A stretch of DNA of 64,000 nucleotides. It comes from an uncultured Eubacteriales bacterium (GTDB lineage: Bacteria; Bacillota; Clostridia; Christensenellales; CAG-138). This document shows positions 56,604 to 64,000 of the stretch, one piece after another. The notes under the pieces were generated by a model that saw only the letters and a list, made by a program, of their open reading frames with translations, had not been told where the DNA came from and searched no databases. How positions within the stretch are numbered: the stretch's first letter is position 1; each line of letters starts with the position of its first letter. The DNA is taken from assembly GCA_900540495.1 (NCBI GenBank), contig UQGA01000009.1, positions 1-64,000 of the forward strand. The letters are read 5' to 3'. The position numbers were made by a program, and so were the translations under genes.

Positions 56604-57672
56604 TTTTATCAACGTCGGCGACGGCGATTCCATCCTTGTTCGCTACCGGCCTCCGGGCGCTCGCAAACGTTCCGAAGAGTATGTCATGCTTGTGGACTGC
56701 GGCCGCCCGGCGGTAGCGCATTCGGGGGACTCCCGCCGCATGGAGGCGTCGGCCTATCTGTCCCGGGCGGGGATCGACCACATCGATCTGCTGCTGCTGA
56801 CGCATCTGCATTTTGACCACATCGGCGGCGCGCCCGCAATTCTGCGGCGCTTCCCGGTACGCGCTCTGCTCGCGGGGTACTATCCGCCGCCGGCAGCGCG
56901 GCGGGTGGTTCCACCAGTAGAGGGACAGAAGACCATCACCGGCCTGTATGGCGCGCTCAACCTGTTCGCGGACATCGTGTCGCAGGCGGAACAGCAGGGC
57001 GCTTCCCGGTTGACCGCCCTGCCGGTATCGTTTGCGCCGGCGCCGGGACTTGAGGTGACCGTGCATCGACCCGTGCCGTTGCTTTCGCTGCGGCAGCAGG
57101 CGCTGTTCGACCGCATCTATCACGGCCTGCCCTGCACCGAGACGGAGCTGTACGAGGCGTCCAAGGGGCGCAACTGTACCAGCCTGATCGTTCGCCTGTG
57201 CTATGCCGGCGTATCCGTACTTCTGACGGGCGATGCATATGCAGCGTGCTGGGAGGACGCAGAGGAAGCGCCGTGCGATATCCTGAAGCTGCCGCATCAC
57301 GGGGATGCGAAATCCATGACCGAGCCGCTGCTGCGGCGCCTGTCGCCGCGCTATGCGGTTATCTCCTGCCAGAACGACTCGCCAAAGCGCAAGGAGCGCC
57401 CGGCGGGCGCCGTGACGGAATTGCTTTTGCGGCATGTGCCGCACGTCCTCTGCACGGAAAACCGTCCGATGCCGGGGCTGCGCGCCGCATCGCACGATGC
57501 GGTGCGGTTTGTAGTCGATGCGCACGGACACATCCGCTGCCCGGAGGCGCGACAACTGCGGCCCGGCGGTGTGCCGCCCACCGCATCCTTTCCGATCTGC
57601 TGCCGAACGGCAGATGGAATACACCCAAAGGAGCCATCAGCAAAAAAAAGAAACAGGAGGGAACCATTGTGA
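56590..57672 (+). CDS. ComEC/Rec2-like metallo-beta-lactamase-fold hydrolase
   Basis: 360 residues from ATG 56590, overlapping the previous gene by 14 bases. Metal-site motif THLHFDHIGG near residue 79, VDCGRP, LLTGDA near 217 and KLPHHGD. The layout is that of the stand-alone lactamase domain of the ComEC/Rec2 group, with no membrane segments or signal peptide. Members act on nucleic acids or phosphodiesters. Within a cyclitol/sugar import operon a phosphodiesterase role is plausible but unproven. The C-terminus (about 320-360) is Pro/Arg-rich. Confidence 0.8.
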   Translation: MLRVDFINVGDGDSILVRYRPPGARKRSEEYVMLVDCGRPAVAHSGDSRRMEASAYLSRAGIDHIDLLLLTHLHFDHIGGAPAILRRFPVRALLAGYYPPPAARRVVPPVEGQKTITGLYGALNLFADIVSQAEQQGASRLTALPVSFAPAPGLEVTVHRPVPLLSLRQQALFDRIYHGLPCTETELYEASKGRNCTSLIVRLCYAGVSVLLTGDAYAACWEDAEEAPCDILKLPHHGDAKSMTEPLLRRLSPRYAVISCQNDSPKRKERPAGAVTELLLRHVPHVLCTENRPMPGLRAASHDAVRFVVDAHGHIRCPEARQLRPGGVPPTASFPICCRTADGIHPKEPSAKKRNRREPL

Positions 57673-58706
57673 AAAAACTGCTTTCCATCATGCTGATACT
57701 TGTCCTGGCCCTGTCCCTGATTGCGTGCCAGAACGAAACCAACCCGCCCGCGGACGAGCCCGACAACGAGCCGGTGGCCGCTACGGAGGCACCCGAAGAT
57801 GTCGAGGAACCCGTAACCGAGCCCACCGAGGAGCCCGTGGAAGAGGAGCCGGTCGTCGAAGTGACCTATGTGCCCCTTGCGCTCGACTTCAAGAACAAGA
57901 CCGGCAAGACCATCAGCGGCCTGTACCTGTACCCCACCGGGGCGGAGGACAAGGGCAACAGCATCTGCGTGGCCGAGTGGATCGATCAGGACAGCGATGC
58001 CAACGAGGATGATCCCGAGCTGCGCATCTATGAGTTCTACGCCTACATCGTACGCCCCGCGGCGGAGACCTACGACATCTTCGTGGAGTTTGCCGACGGT
58101 GAGACGGCGACCTGGGAAGGCCTGACCATCAGCAACAACGATAAGCTGTCGCTGAAGAACGGCGCCGATCCGAGCACCTGGGAGCAGGAGCCCGTGGAGG
58201 ATGCGGAAGACCTCGAGCCGATGGCCGCTCTCGTGGCTGCCGGCAAGACGACCGACAACTACTATCCCGGCTATGAGATGCTCGGCCTTGAGCTCAAGAA
58301 CAAGACCGGCAAGAGCATTTCCGAGTTCTACATCTACGAGACCGGCGCCACCGAGAAGTACAACAACATGGTGGAGTATCTCGTGGACGAGGAGGGCAAC
58401 CCCGTCGAACTGTGGCTCAGCGGCAAGGGCGGGCTGTATACGTTCGGCTTCTTCATCCGTCCGCGCGCGGAGAGCTACGAGGTCTATGTGGTCTATGAGG
58501 ACGGCACGGACATGACCGTTCCCGACATCGACCTGTTCACGCCCAACGCCGACGGCTTTGCCAGCAACGAGATCTCCATGAAGGATGCGGTCGACCCGGA
58601 TCTGACCGAGGTCTCCTATGACGACGGCGATCCCGAACCGCTGCAGTACATCAAGGATAACCTGGCCCTGGGCATCCCGCAGGATCAGTGGTATCCGGCC
58701 TATTGA
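57669..58706 (+). CDS. Lipoprotein with two internal repeats, function unknown
   Basis: 345 residues from GTG 57669 (GTGA overlap with the lactamase-fold gene; AGGAGGG upstream). Signal peptide with lipobox LSLIAC, then a long acidic Glu/Pro/Val linker. Two related domains follow: about 75-170 (LDFKNKTGKTISGLYLYPTG) and about 205-305 (LELKNKTGKSISEFYIYETG), both with a later IRPRAE/VRPAAE strand and YEV/YDIF. Probably an extracytoplasmic beta-rich binding protein. Last gene of the importer operon, before a strong terminator. Confidence 0.8.
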   Translation: MKKLLSIMLILVLALSLIACQNETNPPADEPDNEPVAATEAPEDVEEPVTEPTEEPVEEEPVVEVTYVPLALDFKNKTGKTISGLYLYPTGAEDKGNSICVAEWIDQDSDANEDDPELRIYEFYAYIVRPAAETYDIFVEFADGETATWEGLTISNNDKLSLKNGADPSTWEQEPVEDAEDLEPMAALVAAGKTTDNYYPGYEMLGLELKNKTGKSISEFYIYETGATEKYNNMVEYLVDEEGNPVELWLSGKGGLYTFGFFIRPRAESYEVYVVYEDGTDMTVPDIDLFTPNADGFASNEISMKDAVDPDLTEVSYDDGDPEPLQYIKDNLALGIPQDQWYPAY

Positions 58707-58735
58707 TCGGCCTGAACGATCTTTGCACATGGAGT

Positions 58736-58766
58736 GGGCCGGGGCATATGCCCCGGCCCGCTTTTA
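58736..58766 (+). terminator. Terminator of the importer operon
   Basis: A perfect 24-base palindrome (58736-58759), then CTTTTATT. Confidence 0.85.
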
Positions 58767-58927
58767 TTCCGCAAAAGGCGCCATGCCAGGGAACGGCGCG
58801 GCGGACTTGCGGCCTGGCGGCGGTCCCATAGCAACAGAAAGCGAATGCCTTCGGATGATTGAGGGCTGCAGGACCACGGGCAAAGTGCGGGGGGGCGCCA
58901 CCGGCCCCATCCGGTGCGCCGCCCATG

Positions 58928-58956
58928 TTGCCGGCAGGCCGAAAATTTGTTAAAAT
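58928..58956 (+). promoter_or_regulatory. Promoter of the D,D-carboxypeptidase gene
   Basis: TTGCCG (58928-58933), 17 bases, TAAAAT (58951-58956). Apart from the terminator and this promoter, 58707-59044 shows no gene. Confidence 0.55.
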
Positions 58957-59044
58957 AACTTTTAATGGAAACTTATGGCTGCGCGGCATGCCTGCGGGCC
59001 GGCTGCGCTGCACCGCGGAGGAGAAGGGGACGTTTCGGAAAAGT

Positions 59045-60487
59045 ATGAAGTCTGCCCTGCAAAAATATTTGTATAACGGGCTTGCTGCGCTGGTGGCGCT
59101 TGCCCTGTTTCTCTGTCCGTCGGCCGCAATGGCGGAGGAAGGGGACGAGGAACAGCCGGAACCGGCGCAGGCGATGCTGGAGGACGGCGATCTGGAGCGA
59201 CGGGTGTTCGCCAAGGGCTGTGTGCTCATCGATGCAAGCGACCCGGAAACGCTCCTCTATGCGAAGAACCCGGACGAGCCCATCATCCCGGCGAGCACGA
59301 CCAAAATCATGACCTGTATCCTGGCGCTGGAGATGGTTGAGGATCTCAACAGCGTCGTCGCCGTACCAGACGAGGCCGCCAGCCTGCACAAGAGCAATTC
59401 GCTCATGGGACTCAGACGCGGTGAATCGCTGCCCATGATCGACCTGCTGTACGGGCTGATGTTGCCGTCCGGCAACGACGCCGCCATTTCCATTGCATGC
59501 TATCTGGCCGGCGACGTGGAGAGCTTTGCGGCATTGATGAACGAGAAGGCTGCGGAGCTCGGCATGGCTGATACCAGCTTTGCCACGCCGAGCGGCGTGT
59601 ATCGGAGGGGCTTTACCTCCACGGCGCATGATATGGCCAGGCTGACCGCCTATGCGATGCAGAACGAGATGTTCCGCAAGATCGTTTCAACGGTCAACTA
59701 TACCGTCTTGGGCAACGATGTGCGCAGGCAGGATCTGCATCTGGTCAATTCCAACCGGCTCATCTCGGACCCGGAGACCTCGTCGATCTATTATGAATAC
59801 GCCATCGGTGCGAAAACGGGCGCCACCACCGTCGGCGGGAAGTGCCTGGTCGCGGTTGCGGAGAAGGATGGGGTCATGCTGATTGCTTCTTTGATGGGCG
59901 CGATCGACGAGTCGGGGGATATGGGATGGCTTGCCCGCCGCTGCTTTATCGACGCCAAGGGACTTTTTGAAAAAGCGTATGAACGCCTGTATGCTTTCGC
60001 CGATGCAGAGACGTTGGGCTGTGCGCAGATCCGGCTGGATGTTTGCGCGGAGAACCCCCGCCTGACCGACGAGCAGGACGGCCGCTTTGCGCTGACGGCG
60101 GACCTTTCCGGGCAAACGGCTTATCTGCGCAAAACGGACATCGAGGCCATTTGCGGCGGCGAGGCCCTGCTCACGGTTGAACCCTCGCTGTACGAGGCGC
60201 AGATCGTAGCGCCCATTGCGGAAGGAGAGGTATTGGGTACGGTTCAGGTATCGCTGCGCGGTCGGGTGCTCTTTTCCGCGCCGTTGCTGGCGTCGCGCGC
60301 GGTTGCGGCGTATGACCCTGCCGACGAACCGGCGCCTGCGCCGACCGTTATGCCGGAAACGCCTGCGGCGGAGACGGAAGCCGCCGATCTGAATCCCGCG
60401 GATATTTGGCTCTGTGCCGTGACAGCCGTCGTTCTTGCGGCGCTGGGCGTCGCCTTGTACGTGCGCCGCCGCAGACGGGGAGCCTGA
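59045..60487 (+). CDS. D-alanyl-D-alanine carboxypeptidase (penicillin-binding protein, DacA/DacF type)
   Basis: 480 residues from ATG 59045 with a signal peptide (about 1-31). Peptidase S11 motifs: S84-T-T-K87, S142-G-N144 and K257-T-G. A C-terminal PBP5-like beta domain (about 325-430), an Ala/Pro linker and a transmembrane anchor with an RRRRR tail follow. It trims the terminal D-Ala of wall pentapeptides. The ribosome binding site is weak at this ATG; better purine runs lie about 20 bases upstream, so the start is moderately certain. Confidence 0.94.
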   Translation: MKSALQKYLYNGLAALVALALFLCPSAAMAEEGDEEQPEPAQAMLEDGDLERRVFAKGCVLIDASDPETLLYAKNPDEPIIPASTTKIMTCILALEMVEDLNSVVAVPDEAASLHKSNSLMGLRRGESLPMIDLLYGLMLPSGNDAAISIACYLAGDVESFAALMNEKAAELGMADTSFATPSGVYRRGFTSTAHDMARLTAYAMQNEMFRKIVSTVNYTVLGNDVRRQDLHLVNSNRLISDPETSSIYYEYAIGAKTGATTVGGKCLVAVAEKDGVMLIASLMGAIDESGDMGWLARRCFIDAKGLFEKAYERLYAFADAETLGCAQIRLDVCAENPRLTDEQDGRFALTADLSGQTAYLRKTDIEAICGGEALLTVEPSLYEAQIVAPIAEGEVLGTVQVSLRGRVLFSAPLLASRAVAAYDPADEPAPAPTVMPETPAAETEAADLNPADIWLCAVTAVVLAALGVALYVRRRRRGA

Positions 60488-60574
60488 TGCGGGCCGGTTC
60501 GGCCGGCAGCGGATTTCCCCGTCTCTTTTGATGCCGTTGCACATCGATTTTCTGCCGGCCATTCCGCCATTGCC

Positions 60575-60610
60575 GCCCGCCGCCCAAACCGGCGGGCGTT
60601 TGCGTTTTAT
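60575..60610 (+). terminator. Terminator after the carboxypeptidase gene
   Basis: GCCCGCCG/CGGCGGGC (60575-60582 and 60590-60597), then an interrupted T tract. Confidence 0.6.
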
Positions 60611-60635
60611 GCAACCGGTGGTTGCCGCAAATTGC

Positions 60636-60663
60636 TTGACAGGCGTTGCGGCGCCGCTATAAG
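60636..60663 (+). promoter_or_regulatory. Promoter of the XRE membrane regulator
   Basis: TTGACA (60636-60641), 16 bases, TATAAG (60658-60663), giving a very short leader before the start at 60684. Confidence 0.75.
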
Positions 60664-60683
60664 CTGAACGCGAGGTGATGCAA

Positions 60684-61493
60684 ATGGTTCCGTGTGAAGG
60701 CGCGTCTCTGGCGGAAAGGATTCGGGCGCAGCGCATTCGCTGCGGACTGACGCAGGAGCGGTTGGCGGAAATCGTCGGCGTGAGCCGGCAGGCCGTGACC
60801 AAGTGGGAAACCGGGGTGGCGGCGCCGGGCACGGAAAACCTGTTCCGGCTGGCCGGGGCGCTGGGCACGACGGTCGACCTGCTGTTGCCGCAGGACGAGA
60901 CGGCCGGGACGCCCGACGGGCAGCCCCTTGCGCCGTGCCGGATGGAGGCGGCGGAGAAGCGGGCGGCGCGCCTGGCGGCCGGGAAGCGACGCGCCTGCAT
61001 GGCGCTCGCGGTTGCGGGCGTATATCTGCTCGCTTTCGTCACGGGCAATCTGCTGTGCGCCCGGCCGGAGTCCGCCAGTCTGCTGGGGCTGCTGCTCGGG
61101 CGGGGCGCAGAACGCCCCTATCTGTTCGGGTGGCTGCTCGGCAGCGGCCTGTACTGGATCGCAATGGCGATGACGGCAGGCCTGTCGCTGCTGGGCGTCT
61201 TCCGGCTCTCCTGCTCTGCGCTGGCCGGTTTTCTGCTCGGATGGCTGCTGGGCGAGGCGTTCGGCGCCAATCCGGCCGGCGCGGCGTATGGTTTTGGACA
61301 TTACGGCTGGGCGATGTGGGGGTGCGTCTTTTTGTTCTCCCTTGCGATGGGGACGGTGCTGGAGCGGCTCGCCCGGCGCGGCATGCCGCTCAGGTCGAAG
61401 GGGTTCCTGCTCTGGTGCGCTGCGTTTCTTGGCGGCGCAGCGTTCCTCTGCCTGCTGGTCTTTCTGGGGATGCCGCGCGTCGATCGGCATTAG
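60684..61493 (+). CDS. XRE-family HTH regulator with a C-terminal membrane domain
   Basis: 269 residues from ATG 60684; GAGGTG sits upstream, and GTG 60675 and ATG 60678 are alternatives. HTH_3 domain at about 8-62 (LAERIRAQRIRCGLTQERL, VSRQAVTKWETG). A basic linker follows, then four to five hydrophobic helices (about 110-265). HTH proteins of this build are membrane-bound regulators in Clostridia. The signal sensed is unknown. Flanked by wall-remodelling genes. Confidence 0.87.
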   Translation: MVPCEGASLAERIRAQRIRCGLTQERLAEIVGVSRQAVTKWETGVAAPGTENLFRLAGALGTTVDLLLPQDETAGTPDGQPLAPCRMEAAEKRAARLAAGKRRACMALAVAGVYLLAFVTGNLLCARPESASLLGLLLGRGAERPYLFGWLLGSGLYWIAMAMTAGLSLLGVFRLSCSALAGFLLGWLLGEAFGANPAGAAYGFGHYGWAMWGCVFLFSLAMGTVLERLARRGMPLRSKGFLLWCAAFLGGAAFLCLLVFLGMPRVDRH

Positions 61494-61545
61494 TCGCCGC
61501 GGGCACACGGCGCAGGCCGCAACCGGTTTTGAACAGACCCGCTCC

Positions 61546-61582
61546 AACCAGCGCCCCGCCATGCGACGGGGCGCTGGTTTTC
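61546..61582 (+). terminator. Terminator after the XRE regulator
   Basis: A perfect 13-bp stem (61546-61558 with 61567-61579), followed by TTTT. Confidence 0.85.
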
Positions 61583-61741
61583 CGCATCCCTGCCGCTCGC
61601 CCCGCCCGGCCGCCGCAAAGCGCGGCGCGGCGTTGGACGCGCGGCCGGCGGTTCTATCCATGCCATACCCGCATTATACTAATAGCGAACCGCCGCGCTT
61701 TTTGCCGGCGAAGGACAGATCATGTCGCGGGAGGGGATCGT

Positions 61742-63022
61742 TTGGAGGTTTTACGATATGGGAGCAGCGGGCCGATGGTGGAGTATCTGCAGTTGGCGCT
61801 GCAGCGCGCCGGGTACGACCCCGGGCGGATCGACGGGCTGTTCGGCCGGCGCACGCAAACGGCGCTGACCCGCTTCCAGCGCGCGAATGCGCTGGCGGCG
61901 GATGGCGTAGCCGGGCGGTTGACGTGGGCGCGCCTGTTCCCGTATTTGACGGGCTATACCGTGCATGTGGTGCGTGCGGGCGACACGATGTACGCGCTGG
62001 CTGAGCGCTACGGCACGGATGTTGCAGCCATCCGCACGGCCAACCCGCTCGTACAGCCGGAGAATCTGGCCATCGGCTCGCAGCTGGTCGTGCCGCTCGC
62101 GTTTCCGGTCGTGTCGTTTGAGGTGCGGTATACCTATGCGCTTGTGTCGCTGGTGCTCGACGGGCTGCTCGCGCGATATCCGTTCCTCACGGCGGAAACG
62201 ATCGGCAGTTCGGTGCTCGGCCGCGAGCTTACGGCGGTGCGCATCGGCGCCGGGTCGGTCGAGGTGTGCTACAACGCCGCCCACCATGCCAACGAATGGA
62301 TCACCACGCCGGTGCTGCTGCGCTATCTGGAGGCGTACGCCGCCGCCTATGCGGCGGGCGGGCAGATCGGCGGTTGGGACGCCCGGACGCTGTATGCCCG
62401 CGCCTCGCTCTATCTCGTGCCGCTTGTCAACCCGGATGGGGTGGATCTGGTGACGGGGGCGATTTATCCGGAGGACAAAGCGTATGAGCAGGCGCATGCG
62501 CTCGCTGCGTTCTATCCGGATATCCCGTTTCCCTCCGGCTGGAAGGCGAACATTGCCGGGACGGATCTCAACCTCGGCTATCCGGCCGGCTGGGAGCAGG
62601 CGCGCGCGATCAAGTTCGCGCAGGGGTATACGCGGCCCGGCCCGCGCGACTATGTGGGCAGCGCGCCGCTTGCCGAGCCGGAGAACCGCGCAATGGCGGC
62701 GTTTACGCAGGCGCACGGCTTTTCGCTTACGCTTTCGTATCACACGCAGGGCGCCGTGATCTACTGGAAGTATCTCGACTACGAGCCGGCGGGCGGGCGG
62801 CGCATCGCGGCAGCCTTTGCCGAGGCGTCCGGCTACGCCGTGGAGGATACGCCGTACGGCTCCGGCTTTGCAGGCTATAAGGACTGGTTTATCCTCGAAT
62901 TCAACCGCCCGGGCTACACCATCGAAGCCGGGCGGGGGGAGAACCCGCTGCCCCTTGCGCAGTTGCCGGAAATTTATCAGGAAAATGAGGGGATCTTGAC
63001 GCTGGGGATGGTGCTTTCCTGA
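61742..63022 (+). CDS. M14 gamma-D-glutamyl-L-diamino acid endopeptidase with PG-binding and LysM domains
   Basis: 426 residues from TTG 61742, after GGGAGGGG; longer upstream readings are shadows. Peptidoglycan_binding_1 (about 8-65), LysM (about 72-118), then a zinc carboxypeptidase domain. Zinc ligands H182 and E185 in HHANEW and H334 in SYHTQG; catalytic E395 in IEAGRGENPLPL. This matches endopeptidase I of sporulating Bacillus, which cuts D-Glu-diaminopimelate bonds. No signal peptide is visible, so it may act in the cytosol, in the mother cell or after lysis. Confidence 0.93.
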   Translation: MEVLRYGSSGPMVEYLQLALQRAGYDPGRIDGLFGRRTQTALTRFQRANALAADGVAGRLTWARLFPYLTGYTVHVVRAGDTMYALAERYGTDVAAIRTANPLVQPENLAIGSQLVVPLAFPVVSFEVRYTYALVSLVLDGLLARYPFLTAETIGSSVLGRELTAVRIGAGSVEVCYNAAHHANEWITTPVLLRYLEAYAAAYAAGGQIGGWDARTLYARASLYLVPLVNPDGVDLVTGAIYPEDKAYEQAHALAAFYPDIPFPSGWKANIAGTDLNLGYPAGWEQARAIKFAQGYTRPGPRDYVGSAPLAEPENRAMAAFTQAHGFSLTLSYHTQGAVIYWKYLDYEPAGGRRIAAAFAEASGYAVEDTPYGSGFAGYKDWFILEFNRPGYTIEAGRGENPLPLAQLPEIYQENEGILTLGMVLS

Positions 63023-63044
63023 AAAATTTGGTATACTCTACCCT

Positions 63045-64000
63045 ATGAAAAGCGAACAGAAAAAATCGTTCGTCCAGGGGGCGGCCATTCTCGGCCTTGC
63101 AGGCCTTGTCTGCAAGGTCATCGGCGCGCTGTTCCGCATCCCGCTGTACAATCTGCTCGAGGACGGGATGGCCTATTATGAGGCGGTCTACCCGTACTAT
63201 TCCTGGCTGCTCGTGGTCAGCTCCGCCGGCATTCCGACGGCGATTTCCCGCATGGTGGCCGAACGCGTGACGATGGGGGATTATGCGGGGGCGCGCCGGG
63301 TGTTCCGCAAGGCGCAGGTGCTGTTGCTGGGCATCGGCGTGTGTACGATGCTCATCATGTTTCTGGGCGCCGGGTGGTTCGCTTCGCTCGTGGAGGTGGG
63401 CGAGGGCGTGGTGCTCTCGTTTCGCGCGCTGGCGCCGGCGCTGCTGTTCGTGTCCGTCATGTGCGCCTACCGGGGATATCTGCAGGGCCTGCAATGCATG
63501 ACCGGCACGGCCGTTTCCCAGCTGGTCGAGCAGGTGGTCAAGCTTTGCGCCGGCCTGTTCTTTGCGGCCAGATTGCTCCCTTTCGGGCTCGAATACGCGG
63601 CAATGGGCGCGTTGCTGGGCATCTCGCTTTCGGAACTGCTCGCCCTTGCCGTCATCGCGCTGTTCTATGTGCGGAAGCGGCGCATGCTGCCGGCCGAAAC
63701 GGCGCGCACGCAGGCGCTTGAGGGCGGCGTGATCAAAACGCTGCTCTCCATCGCCATTCCGGTGACCATCGGCGCGTCGATCATGCCCATGACCGGCATC
63801 ATCGACAGCGTGCTCATCGTCAGCACGCTGCGGGATATCGGCTTTACCGATGCGGAGGCGAACATGCGCTATGTTGCGCTGCGCACCAACGTGACGACCG
63901 TCATCAACATGCCGGCGGTGTTGACCACGTCGCTGGCCATGAGCCTCGTTCCAGCGGTCAGCGCAGCCCGGCGGCGGCACAACCTCGGCAGCGTGCGCAG
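63045..64000 (+). CDS. SpoVB/MurJ-like polysaccharide flippase (3' end beyond the window)
   Basis: 318 codons are visible and remain open at base 64000. Oligosaccharidyl-lipid flippase (MOP) superfamily: FVQGAAILGLAGLVCKVIGALFRIPLYN (shown in parts) in helix 1, YPYYSWLLVVSSAGIPTAISRMVAE and CAYRGYLQGL. At least eight membrane helices are seen. Such proteins flip lipid-linked wall precursors, and SpoVB acts in spore cortex synthesis. A -10-like TATACT (63032-63037) stands only 7 bases before the ATG and there is no ribosome binding site, so a leaderless transcript is possible. Confidence 0.88.
   Translation, partial: MKSEQKKSFVQGAAILGLAGLVCKVIGALFRIPLYNLLEDGMAYYEAVYPYYSWLLVVSSAGIPTAISRMVAERVTMGDYAGARRVFRKAQVLLLGIGVCTMLIMFLGAGWFASLVEVGEGVVLSFRALAPALLFVSVMCAYRGYLQGLQCMTGTAVSQLVEQVVKLCAGLFFAARLLPFGLEYAAMGALLGISLSELLALAVIALFYVRKRRMLPAETARTQALEGGVIKTLLSIAIPVTIGASIMPMTGIIDSVLIVSTLRDIGFTDAEANMRYVALRTNVTTVINMPAVLTTSLAMSLVPAVSAARRRHNLGSVR

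Overview
This window looks like a chromosome segment of a GC-rich, Gram-positive-type Clostridia-like anaerobe (Firmicutes). The evidence is two T-box riboswitches, a CIRCE/HrcA heat-shock operon, SigA-type promoters, strong GGAGG ribosome binding sites, many lipoproteins, NlpC/P60, M23 and M14 wall hydrolases, a membrane pyrophosphatase and a SpoVB/MurJ-like flippase. The exact order or genus cannot be fixed from sequence alone. No rRNA, CRISPR array or prophage was seen. The only mobile-type gene is one small serine recombinase.

Layout. 1-316: three tRNAs (Gln, Lys, and Leu on the minus strand). 420-2240: a Trp T-box controlling a stand-alone TrpB2-type tryptophan synthase beta chain. 2375-7075: a giant fibro-slime/Cna-B surface protein, followed by a repeat-bearing intergenic region and a serine recombinase (7387-8279). 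8637-13553: promoter, CIRCE, hrcA-grpE-dnaK-dnaJ and terminator. 13668-20161: secreted envelope genes (PIG-L deacetylase, RCC1-phosphodiester glycosidase fusion, NlpC/P60 protein) and a radical SAM protein. 20342-29983: a tightly overlapping housekeeping run (ABC-F, glycerate-kinase-like, polA, coaE, lytic transglycosylase, lspA, rluD-type, M23 lipoprotein). 30008-34797: a DUF885 lipoprotein, then a Val T-box and valS. 35130-37079: a pyrophosphate-energised ion pump.

37454-58706 is the most interesting part. A nine-gene minus-strand operon starts at a consensus promoter (46591-46619). It encodes four paralogous HAD hydrolases, a 2,3-BPG-independent phosphoglycerate mutase homologue whose halves are in circularly permuted order, and four enzymes matching the Thermotoga-type inositol pathway (IolM, IolN, IolO, IolG). 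Divergently there is a LacI-type regulator with PHP, PfkB and MgtC-like genes, then a fifth HAD gene. Last comes an Fbp/Afu-type ABC importer operon carrying a small membrane protein, a ComEC-like metallo-beta-lactamase protein and a two-repeat lipoprotein. Five copies of a LacI-type palindrome close to CGCAAACGTTTGCG lie in front of or inside these units, which suggests one regulon. My inference is a catabolic module for a cyclitol, possibly a phosphorylated one.

59045-64000: a D,D-carboxypeptidase, a membrane-anchored XRE regulator, an M14 gamma-D-glutamyl endopeptidase and the start of a SpoVB/MurJ-like flippase that runs off the window.
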